This document shows, piece by piece, positions 1 to 9,526 of a DNA stretch of 64,000 nt. Both the position numbers and the translations under genes were made by a program. The stretch comes from Rhynchonema sp. JSB1_4 (taxonomy: Eukaryota; Nematoda; Chromadorea; Monhysterida; Xyalidae). The stretch spans positions 1 through 64,000 of the forward strand of contig JASAMV010002918.1 in the NCBI GenBank assembly GCA_030248065.1, in the 5' to 3' direction. Each line of letters starts with the position of its first letter. Position 1 is the first letter of the stretch. A model generated the notes under the pieces. It worked only from the letters and a program-made list of their open reading frames with translations, did no database searches and was not told the origin of the DNA.

Positions 1-2204
1 ATGGGGTCTGAATAAAAATTTTTTTTATTAACCACTGATCTTACCCCCACACTCTGCACCAATACCAAGTGCTAAAAGGGTAGAGAATCCAGAGAAAGAA
101 ATAACCAACATCCAAATCCAGATATTGACAGCGCATCGGGCCACGTCCGTGCACCCTCGATGTCAACGTCAACGTGCGCAGGGTTAACGCCGAGAGGTCA
201 TTCTCGTCCATCCACATATACTCGATGGTGCGCATTTTGGATGTCGAAATGCTAATAAGAACAACAGAGTGGGCCGAATTCTCGAAAGCGTGTAGTCGCA
301 ATCATAAAAACACGTGTGCAAGCGCAATTGCGTGGCACAATCGCAAATCGATTGCGTTTGCACTGTGTTTTCATATATCATCCCACGACGTGTGCCATGG
401 TTTAAGCGCAAACACGTTCGATTACTGTGCGCAATTCTTTGCGAAATGCAATTGAATGCAAGCAAATAATCGCGATTCGGGAATTGGGCGCAACAATGCA
501 CAAAAATACCCCCCGATTGAGTTTATCGGTGTTATAAACTGCACTGTCGGATGCGAAAATGCCGCAGTACCTCAATCCCGTGTGTGGTGCACGCTTGCGG
601 TTGTTGCGCATTACGCAGAAAAGTTTAATTTCATCGCGAAGGGATAAAATTTATTTTTCCGCTGCCTACGATAGAATACTTAATACAATGCTCAGCCCTT
701 GCACATGGCCCCAAATCGCGATTATCCATGAGAACTGCAGGCATAAATACGCCGTTTTACTGCGGAGAAATTTCCGGCATACTGAAAACTTGCCTCTCCC
801 CCGCTGGCTGTTTTCGGGTAACCCCACAAAGCACAAAAGCCCAAGCAGTAATTATTACACTTTGCAATAACCATAATAACAACTGTTACCTTATTTGCCT
901 TGTGATCAAACGTTTGAAACTGGGACCAAATCGCCTCTGGAGTGACTCCACTGACTGACGCAGACAACAAGGGAAACGGTTAAATTTTATTCATCTCTTT
1001 TATTAACAGTGGCTGGCGTGCGCACTTGCATTCAAGCATTACCAGTCTCAGGACACAAGCTAGGGCTGTGGTAAACACTTGTGCAACAGCAGCCCAGTCG
1101 GCCGTAACGGTATCCTATTTGTGCGCAAACTTCTACATTCTTTTCAGTTGCACTAAAGAAACTTAAAAAATAACTTTTGATCACCGCAATGTCCAGATAC
1201 AATACAATAAATGGCGTGCGATTGTTTGCGAGAGTTCTTATCAATTCTCTTCTAACAACGAACCGGTATTTTACCGCAGAGACAGATAAATTTTTCGTTT
1301 GCTGTGGAGGGCCACAAATTTAGGATTAGCTGACGACGGCGTTGTGGAGAAAAAAGTTATCTTGGTGGCTGAGGAACTGGATGGATTTTAAATGCGACAC
1401 TGCAAAAAACTAAGCAAGGGCTCATGCTGGTGGAACAGGTTTTCATCTTCCCAGTGTATATTTGCATTTTAGTAGCTTTCTGGTAGCTTTTTTGAGACGT
1501 GTTGTGTAGGTGGGTGATGATGTCAGCTGACGAAACACAACACTTTTATGCTATGCTCAAGCAACGGGAATAATCACTTTACCAAATGGAAATATTTAGA
1601 CTAAGCATGGGGTGTGTTTCAAGCTCAGGATGATTGTTCTAGCACTCCTCCGCTTTCGGGTGATCTGCAGGTTGTTGCGCATTGCGTCGACTTTTTCAAA
1701 AATTGTGTGAACAAAAGAAATTCTCTGGGCCTGGGGGAATGGATGGAATTGCGAATTTGTGAGGTGATGGAAAACGCGTGTTGGTTGAAGGGAAGGATTT
1801 CATTTGCGGGGTTCTATTTTTTCACTGAACTCATTCAGGGGGCTGTATTTGTAGCCCTGCGAACCATATTATTTCAAAAAATGAGACTTGAACTAAAAAC
1901 TTCAGGGACAAATTTTTACCTGAAGAAAAGCAAAACAAAAGAGAGGTTGAAAAATGTCGGCCACCAACAACAAGGAAAACGATGTTTTCGCTGTGCCAAA
2001 GCCAAAGAAGGATCATAAGAAACCGACGAAACTACCAGAAAATCAGTCAATAATGGAGTTGGAGAGGAGACGAAAATCAACAGGTTTGCTGCTGCGGATG
2101 CAGTGGTGGCAGAGGTCGCAATCGGGCCGGGTTTGGCCGACCCGGCCCGGCCCGAGCCCCCAAATCTCCGGCCCGGCCCGGCCCGACCCGTACCCCCAAA
2201 TCTC
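1..2204 (+). repeat. Direct duplication, copy 1 (of 7412-9526)
   Basis: This stretch matches 7412-9526 in the same orientation, with small indels. It contains a 0.7-kb A/T- and CpG-rich unit at its left end, about 1.2 kb that corresponds to the promoter and 5' flank of the KEN-box gene, that gene's first exon, and the start of a GGCCCGG-type element. Copy 1 breaks off inside the GGCCCGG array near 2204 and is joined to an inverted copy of the left-end unit. The left part (1-730) therefore occurs three times: here, inverted at 2205-2951 and at 7412-8165. Open frames within 1-640 are mirrored in the inverted copy and show no sign of coding selection. Confidence 0.85.
1954..2083 (+). pseudogene. 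Frameshifted duplicate of KEN-box gene exon 1
   Basis: The ATG and about 35 following codons are the same as in the functional-looking exon at 9364-9489, including the KEN box. Copy 1 carries 4 extra bases after the codons for MELE, so the reading phase at the GTTTGC donor differs from the intact copy (130 nt instead of 126). No downstream exons follow here because the duplication ends at about 2204. It is best read as a dead first-exon copy that still has the upstream flank, so it could be transcribed without making the protein. Confidence 0.7.
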
Positions 2205-3930
2205 CGGCCCTGTTATACCTACAGTTGTAAGTGATAGTCAGTTTTGTCCCCATGTGCAAGGGTAGACCATTGTAAGTATCCATCGTGGCGGCGGAAAAAT
2301 GGCGGTTATACCCCTTCCGATCAAATTGAGGATTTTTTTACTACGTAATGCGACACCCGCGAGCGTGCACCACACACGCAATTAGGTACTGCGGCGCTCG
2401 CATGAGACAGTGCAGTTTAGCACCGATAAACTCAATCGGGGGGTATTTTTGTGCATTGTTGCGCCCAATTCCCGAATCGCGATTATTTGCTTGCATTCAA
2501 TTGCATTTCGCAAAGAATTGCGCACAGTAATCGAACGTGTTTGCGCTTAAACCATGGCACACGTCGTGGGATGATATATGAAAACACAGTGCAAACGCAA
2601 TCGATTTGCGATTGTGCCACGCAATTGCGCTTGCACACGTGTTTTTATGATTGCGACTACACGCTTTCGAGAATTCGGCCCAATCTGTTGTTCTTATTAG
2701 CATTTCGACATCCAAAATGCGCACCATCGAGTATATGTCAATGAACGAGAATGACCTCTCGGCGTTAGGCGTGCGCACGTTGACGTTGACATCGAGGGTG
2801 CACGGACGTGGCCCGATGCGCTGTCAATATCTGGATTTGGATGTTGGTTATTTCTTTCTCTGGATTCTCTACCCTTTTAGCACTTGGTATTGGTGCAGAG
2901 TGTGGGGGTAAGATCAGTGGTAAATAAAAAAAATTTTTATTCAGACCCCATTTTTAAAAAAATTTTTTTCGCAGCAACGTGGGTGCTCTGCTGGATTATT
3001 TTGAGGTGAAAATGTTTTGTGAGAATCACAAATAGCACAGTGGTTAAGAGTGACTGAACGTGAAAATCAGGATTCATTTGATGAATTCTTATATAGCCAT
3101 TGTGCGACCAATACACACCCGTACACTTCCCCCACGTGGTGTGGGTGCCTTCGTGTGGCTTTGTGACACTCAAGACGGCAAATTTGGGTGAAACTATTGC
3201 CTCTTGGTACACGACCAATGCAAATATGTGACAAACAGTGTAAATATAGAGTGAATATCACACCGAATCACTGCTTTCGGGTCTGTTGCATGGATAAGCT
3301 GCCTGCCTAGTCACATGTATAATACATGTGTATAGTCCAGCCACGAACTCATGAGACGACTTTTTTTGAAATTGGTTTATGCGGATCCAATAATGTTCCG
3401 GTTCCACGTATTTCGGAAATGAAAGAAAGAGAAATGCATGTATTTTTTAAAAACACGCTCTCCACCTCGGTGCGTAAATTCCCTTTTGACTCCCAAAACA
3501 TTTGTGTATTGAACAACGTTGCTGTTCGCGTAAGCACGCAACAAATTGAGGTCAGCCAGCTGGAAGTTGTCATCATGTCTCTCAGCCCGATCTCTTTCTT
3601 TTGTTTGCGAAAATCCGTGTAACCGATGCATTTTTGAATCTGGCCAAGCAAGCTTTAAAAAAAAAAAGTCGTCTCATGAGCTGGTGGTTGGACTATAATC
3701 ATACGAGAGGCCCGGAGGGGCACTATGTCTAGATGCCACAAAACAACGAACGGCACCAAGACACCCAGGAGGGCAGGGAGTCAATAGGGCAATTTATGCA
3801 AAAATAGCACTTAGAGCAAAAAAAATAGAGAAATTCGAAGAAAAATAAAAAAAAATTTAACTTGGACCGAAGAAAAAAAAAAAATAGTTTTAAAAGCCAC
3901 TGGGAAGATATCTCGACGGATATCAATATG
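2205..3930 (+). repeat. Left arm of long inverted repeat
   Basis: The reverse complement of this arm is found at 6374-8165. The two arms (about 1.7-1.8 kb) enclose a spacer of about 2.4 kb. The homology covers the A-unit (2205-2951), a middle part (2952-3330), a TIR element (3331-3697) and an A-rich tail with ATATCTCGACGG near 3910. Both arms carry the TIR element at the same place, so that element was present before the inverted duplication. Confidence 0.85.
3331..3697. mobile_element. TIR element family I (TAGTCC...GGACTA), copy 1
   Basis: The element starts TATAGTCCAGCCACGAACTC and ends GGTGGTTGGACTATA. The terminal inverted repeats extend about 35 bp, through CTCATGAGACGAC and a T-run, and TA lies at both edges. 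It is about 367 bp with no transposase, so it is a non-autonomous MITE. TA flanks and a TAGTCC/CAGTCC start are compatible with the Tc1/mariner group, which is inference. Related copies lie at 6660, 21435, 23395 and 63619, with a fragment near 33070. Confidence 0.8.
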
Positions 3931-4200
3931 TATATAATCATACGAGAGGCCCTGAGATTTCACTATTCTAGATGCCACAAAACAACGAAGCACCCAAGAC
4001 ACCCAGAGGTCAGATCAAAGGCAAACAAAAAAGCACAGAGCAAAAAAAACGAAACAAAAATAAAAAAAAAAAACACCAACAAAAAAAAAAAAAAAAAAAA
4101 AAGCCACAAAACAGACGAGCACCCCCACCACTGCTGCAATTTGGCAATTGCTCCAGCTTATTACATACACGTAAATAAAGACTATGTGTGTTATCAAACT

Positions 4201-4540
4201 TGGTGATCGGTTCAGATCGGTCTAGCTAGTCACATCACATCAAAGTGATCGGACTAGGTAGTCACATCGCGAAACAGTGCAAAGTATAGGCAAAAGTCGA
4301 AGTAACTTCGCGTGCACGCGCGTTCACGCGAGGTTTTGCGCGTGCGCTGCCTATGTTTTAGCACTAGGAAGTTACGTGCACGCGCGTGCACGCGACTTCA
4401 ACTTTCAGCCTAGAATTGCACCCGGAACTGTAGGTAGTCACATCACATTAAAGTAATCGGACTAGGTAGTCACATCACATCAAAATGATCGGACTAGGTA
4501 GTCACATCACATCAGTGTGATCGGACCAGGTGGTCGCATC
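4201..4540. repeat. Interrupted tandem array, unit about 35 bp
   Basis: Four or five copies of a unit built from GGACTAGGTAGTCACATCAC plus ATCAAAGTGATC occur here. They are interrupted at about 4265-4440 by an inverted pair rich in CGCGTGCACGCG. Units differ by single substitutions. No coding frame is associated. Confidence 0.75.
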
Positions 4541-4573
4541 GGCCCTTGGGCGGACTATATTTTAAGTGCATGA

Positions 4574-4762
4574 TCACGAACGCAGAGTCTTGATGACGAC
4601 CGGTTTTGTGATCCTTGGTGGCGGTGGCGGCAACGGTGGTGCGGGCGGGACCACGCGCGGCTCAACAGGTTGAATGCGGTGCATCGTTGAACGTTTCACA
4701 TCCTGAAATTGCGCATTACGTGCAGGAGTTGTGCAGCCGAATTCCTGAATACGCGCCAATGG
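4574..4762 (-). CDS. Possible proline-rich terminal exon, hypothetical
   Basis: An AG acceptor (AGATTCCAG) precedes an open frame of 62 codons that ends in a stop at 4574. The frame contains a proline cluster (PPAPPLPPPPP) followed by a basic end (KPVVIKTLRS). It could be the last exon of a minus-strand gene. I found no convincing upstream exon between 4763 and 6373, and the surrounding DNA is repeat-rich, so it may equally be a chance open frame. No family is recognised. Confidence 0.25.
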   Translation of the reverse strand, partial: PLARIQEFGCTTPARNAQFQDVKRSTMHRIQPVEPRVVPPAPPLPPPPPRITKPVVIKTLRS

Positions 4763-5389
4763 CTGGAATCTTCTAAACGATGCAAACAGTAGTTGGGTGT
4801 AAAGATCGGTTGTGGGCTCGGTCGAATGTTTGATGTGAAAAAGCCGATGTCAACTGGAAAAAACATTCCACGTTAATAGCAAGCAATGTTTCATGTTTAC
4901 ACCGACGTAACACGTTTCATGTTGGAGTCCCTGCTGCTTGCTTTTGGTCGAACTCGGTGTCCCCAAGCAGTGCATCCCAGTGTGCCATGCATCCCTAATG
5001 AACAGTTTTCAGCCATTTCGGCCGATGTCAATTGATCCTCAAAAAAATTTAAAAATGTAAAACGTAAAAATCGTCCGCGTAAAAAGCGCGAATTTTTGCT
5101 GGGTGAACGAGTGTCCTTTGCACTTCAACGTTGCCATGTAATACAGCAGACAGAAATGTTTCTCTCGTCGCGTGCACGCGCACGCAAAATGCATCATGCA
5201 CAACAGTTACGGCTTTGGTAAATCGACCCATTATTGTTACCGCACACCCACCAAGCGGTGAATTTTTGCAAAACAAACGGTAATGCAAGAACCGACGAGC
5301 ATAATTCCGTATTAAGTCTTCTTGAACAAAAAATATTGCTCTATAGTATAGTAAATTTCCAAATTCGCTGCCGCACAACGCCACACAGT

Positions 5390-5600
5390 TAATGTCAAGT
5401 TATAAACCCGAACGCTAACCATGCGCGGTTCTGAAACATTGCGCGCAGCTGCCTGGCTGGCTGGCAAGCTGCGTGTGTGTTGGCTGTACGAATGTTTCAC
5501 AAGTTGACTTTTGGGTTTAGAACCTGACATTAACTATGGGGCGTACTTTACTGTGCGGCAGCGAAGTTGGAAATTTACTATATCACAGAAAAGTTTTGAG
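5390..5600. repeat. Dispersed repeat shared with 47550-47720
   Basis: Both stretches share an ordered series of words: CTGGCTGGC, AAGCTGCGTG, GAATGTTTCA, GGGTTTAGA, CATTAAC and ATGGGGCGTAC, with spacing conserved over roughly 180 bp. The 47.6-kb copy lies in a CSPG4 intron directly beside a laminin-G exon, which makes this a dispersed non-coding repeat rather than a gene. Confidence 0.6.
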
Positions 5601-6373
5601 TCCCAGTCAACACCACAACTTTTTTGCACACGCTCACCCGAAACGCATTGTTGGTCAGATTCAGATTGTCGACGTTCTTCAACGATCGGCCGATGAATCC
5701 AACAGCCTCTTCGTCCAAACATGTGTTCACCTGAATTTTTAGCAAAATCTGCTTCAGTTGCATTGTGTTCTATGCTATGCTTGCGTTGAAGAACGAAGTT
5801 TTAGGTTCCGGGAGGGCTACAGGCTCAGTGGGCAGCCCAACTCTTCGCCTGCGCCTGAACGAGTTTTCAAATTCAAACACTTCAAATAATCCACAAATTA
5901 ACACATGAGCGAATTGTCCACGTACTGGAGGAACCAACTTGTTTTCTCTAAAAAAAAGTGTATACCAAAACTCCGGTAATCCGTCTTGTCAGCTTACATG
6001 GAATTATTTTTAGCGATGGGCCCACGCAGTTCTCATTTTGACATGATTTGTTCCCAAAGGAATGAATGGCAAAATCTCAAAAATCTTCAAGAAAAAGGTA
6101 GGCCAAAAACCTCATTTTGTCTAAACGTTGTTTTTATTGATATTTGTGCGTTATCGGGCATTGGGTTATTTTCAAAGTATCGGATGTCGGCTTTTTTCAT
6201 GGACCATCGGGTTTCCGGTGTCGGCATTTGCCAAGTATCGCCACACCCGCCGATACCGATCGCTTTCAAGTTCGGGGCTGCTTGAGTTCGGCGACTAGAC
6301 TCGACGATTTGAGTCGACGACAACACAGCCAGTTTTCAAAATTTAAATGCAGCAGAAACTGTGGTGGGGTGAT

Positions 6374-8165
6374 TGATATCACGTCGAGATATCTTACCCA
6401 GTGGCTTTTAAAAAAAAATTTTTTTATTAAAAAAAATTTTTTTTACAAGAAAATTCGGTCCAAAAGTTAAAAAAAATTTTTTTTTATTATTTCAAAATTC
6501 GAAAATTTCTCTATTTTTTTTGCTCTAAAAGTGCTATTTTTGCATAAAAATTGCCACTATTGACATCACCTGACCCTACCATGGGTGTCTTGGGTGCCAT
6601 AATCGTTGTTTTGTGGCATCTAGACATAGTGCACACACTCACAGGGCCTCTCGTATGATTATAGTCCAACCACCAGCTCATGAGACGACTTTTTTTAAAG
6701 CTTGCTTGGCCAGATTCAAAAATGCATCGGTTACACGGATTTTCGCAAACAAAAGAAAGAGATCGGGCTGAGAGACATGATGACAACTTCCAACTGGCTG
6801 ACCTCAATTTGTTGCGTGCTTACGCGAACAGCAACGTTGTTCAATACACAAATGTTTTGGGAGTCAAAAGGGAATTTACGCACCGAGGTGGAGAGCGTGT
6901 TTTTAAAAAATACATGCATTTCTCTTTCTTTCATTTCCGAAATACGTGGAACCGGAACATTATTGGATCCGCATAAACCAATTTCAAAAAAAGTCGTCTC
7001 ATGAGTTCGTGGCTGGACTATACACATGTATTATACATGTGACTGGGCGGGCATGCATTTATCCATGCAACAGACCCGAAAGCAGTGATTCGGTGTGATA
7101 TTCACTCTATATTTACACTGTTTGTCACATATTTGCATTGGTCGTGTACCAAGAGGCAATAGTTTCACCCAAATTTGCCGTCTTGAGTGTCACAAAGCCA
7201 CACGAAGGCACCCACACCACGTGGGGGAAGTGACTACGGTTGTGTACTCATCGACCAATGGCTATATAAGATTCATCAAATGAATCCTGATTTTCACGTT
7301 CAGTCACTCTTAACCACAATGCCCTATTTGTGTTTCTCACAATCATTTTCACCTCAAGATAATCCAGCAGAGAAACAAATTTTTTAAATTAAAAAATTTT
7401 TTTTTAAAAAAATGGGGTCTGCATAAAAATTTTTTTTATTAACCACTGATCTTACCCCCACACTCTGCACCAATACCAAGTGCTAAAAGGGTAGAGAATC
7501 CAGAGAAAGAAATAACCAACATCCAAATCCAGATATTGACAGCGCATCGGGCCACGGCCGTGCACCCTCGATGTCAACGTCAACGTGCGCACGCCTAACG
7601 CCGAGAGGTCATTCTCGTTCATTGACATGTACTCGATGGTGCGCATTTTGGATGTCGAAATGCTAATAAGAACAGCATATTGGGTCGAATTCTCGAAAGC
7701 GTGTAGTCGCAATCATAAAAACACGTGTGCAAGCAATTGCGTGGCACAATCGCAAATCGATTGCGTTTGCACAGTGTTTTCATATATCATCCCACGACGT
7801 GTGCCATGGTTGAAGTGCAAACACGTTCGATTACTGCGTGCGCAATTGATTGCGATTGCGATATGCAATTGAATACAAGCAAATGATCGCCATTCGGCAA
7901 TTGGGCGCAACAATGCACAAAGATACCCCCGATTGAGTTCATCTGTGCTAAACTGCACTGTCTCATGCGAGCGCCACAGTACCTAATTGCGTGTGTGGTG
8001 CACGCTCGCGGGTGTCGCATTACGTAGTAAAAAAATCCTCAATTTGATCGAAAGGGGTATACCCGCCATTTTTCCGCCGCCACGAAGGATACTTACAATG
8101 GTCTACCCTACCTGGTTGCACATGGGGACAAAACTGACTATCACTTACAACTGTAGGTATAACAG
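6374..8165 (-). repeat. Right arm of long inverted repeat
   Basis: This is the reverse complement of 2205-3930, with scattered substitutions and short indels. It contains TIR element family I copy 2 (6660-7022) and the A-unit (7412-8165). The right end of this arm is also the left end of duplication copy 2, which links the two rearrangements. Confidence 0.85.
6660..7022. mobile_element. TIR element family I, copy 2
   Basis: Starts TATAGTCCAACCACCAGCTC and ends GTGGCTGGACTATA. It is the inverted-repeat partner of the copy at 3331-3697. It is about 363 bp and non-coding. The frames of about 100 codons inside it recur in every copy but in changing phase. Confidence 0.8.
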
Positions 8166-9526
8166 GGCCGTTTCACCGCGAAAGTTCCGGCACAGCGAAA
8201 GCTCGCCCGTGGCCCGCTGGTTTTTCGGGCAAGCCCAAACAGAACAAAAGCCCAAGCAGTAATTATTACACTTTGCAATAACCATAATAACAACTGTTAC
8301 CTTATTTGCCTTGTGATCAAATTGAGGTTTGAAACTGGGACCAAATCGCCTCTGGAGTGACTCCACTGACTGACGCAGACAACAAGGGAAACGGTTAAAT
8401 TTTATTCATCTCTTTTATTAACAGTGGCTGGCGTGCACTTGCATTCAAGCATTACCAGTCTCAGGACACAAAAAGTGAGGCTGTGTAAACACTTGTGCAA
8501 CAGCAGCCCAGTCGGCCGTAACCGTATCCTATTTGTGCGCAAACTTCTACATTCTTTTCAGTTGCACTAAAGAAACTTAAAAAATAACTTTTGATCACCG
8601 CAATGTCCAGATACAATAAATGGCGTGCGATTGTTTGCGAGAGTTCTTATCAATTCTCTTCGAACAACGAACCGGTATTTTACCGCAGAGACCGATAAAT
8701 TTTTCGTTTGCTGTGGAGGGCCACAAATTTAGGATTAGCTGACGACGGCGTTGTGGAGAAAAAAGTTATCTTGGTGGCTGAGGAACTGGATGGATTTTCA
8801 ATGCGACACTGCAAAAAACTAAGCGACGGCTCATGCTAGCGGGACAGGTTTTCATCTTCCCAGTGTATATTTGCATTTTAGTAGCTTTCTGGTAGCTTTT
8901 TTGAGACGTGTTGTGTAGGTGGGTGATGATGTCAGCTGACGAAACACAACACTTTTATGCTATGCTCAAGCAACGGGAATAATCACTTTACCAAATGGAA
9001 ATATTTAGACTAAGCATGGGGTGTGTTTCAAGCTCAGGATGATTGTTCTAGCAGTCCTCCGCTTTCGGGTGATCTGCAGGTTGTTGCGCATTGCGTCGAC
9101 TTTTTCAAAAATTGTGTGAACAAAAGAAATTCTCTGGGCCTGGGGGAATGGATGGAATTGCGAATTTGTGAGGTGATGGAAAACGCGTGTTGGTTGAAGG
9201 GAAGGATTTCATTTGCGGGGTTCTATTTTTTCACTGAACTCATTCAGGGGGCTGTATTTGCAGCCCTGCGAACCATATTATTTCAAAAAATGAGACTTGA
9301 ACTTGAAAACTTCAGGGACAAATTTTTACCTGAAGAAAAGCAAAACAAAAGAGAGGTTGAAAAATGTCGGCCACCAACAACAAGGAAAACGATGTTTTCG
9401 CTGTGCCAAAGCCAAAGAAGGATCATAAGAAACCGACGAAACTACCAGAAAATCAGTCAATAATGGAGTTGGAAGACGAAAATCAACAGGTTTGCTGCTG
9501 CGGATGCAGTGGTGGCAGAGGTCGCA
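7412..9526 (+). repeat. Direct duplication, copy 2 (of 1-2204)
   Basis: This copy is attached to the intact KEN-box gene. The first 750 bp is the A-unit. From about 8165 to 9360 it is the gene's 5' flank, followed by exon 1. The frame of 146 codons at 9023-9463 overlaps exon 1 in another phase and is interrupted by an indel in copy 1, so I treat it as non-coding flank. Confidence 0.8.

Larger units (their letters stand above)
3931..6373. other. Spacer between inverted-repeat arms
   Basis: This is about 2.4 kb of unique and semi-repeated DNA. It holds A-rich runs (3940-4110), a short tandem array (4201-4540), one possible minus-strand terminal exon (4574-4762), a stretch at 4790-4960 resembling the palindromic element at 40173, and a dispersed repeat at 5390-5600 that recurs at 47550-47720. 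I see nothing else with coding character. At 6285-6325 there is a GGCTGCTTGAGT...GTCGACGA motif that recurs near 17229, 23720 and 63130. Confidence 0.5.

Noticed and set aside
41..501. Overlapping frames of 86-105 codons in the A-unit
   Set aside because: They recur in all three copies only because the DNA is duplicated; indels change phase and both strands are equally open.
9023..9463. Plus-strand frame of 146 codons ending in exon 1
   Set aside because: It overlaps the KEN-box exon in another phase, is broken by an indel in the duplicate at 1614-2018, and fits better as 5' flank.
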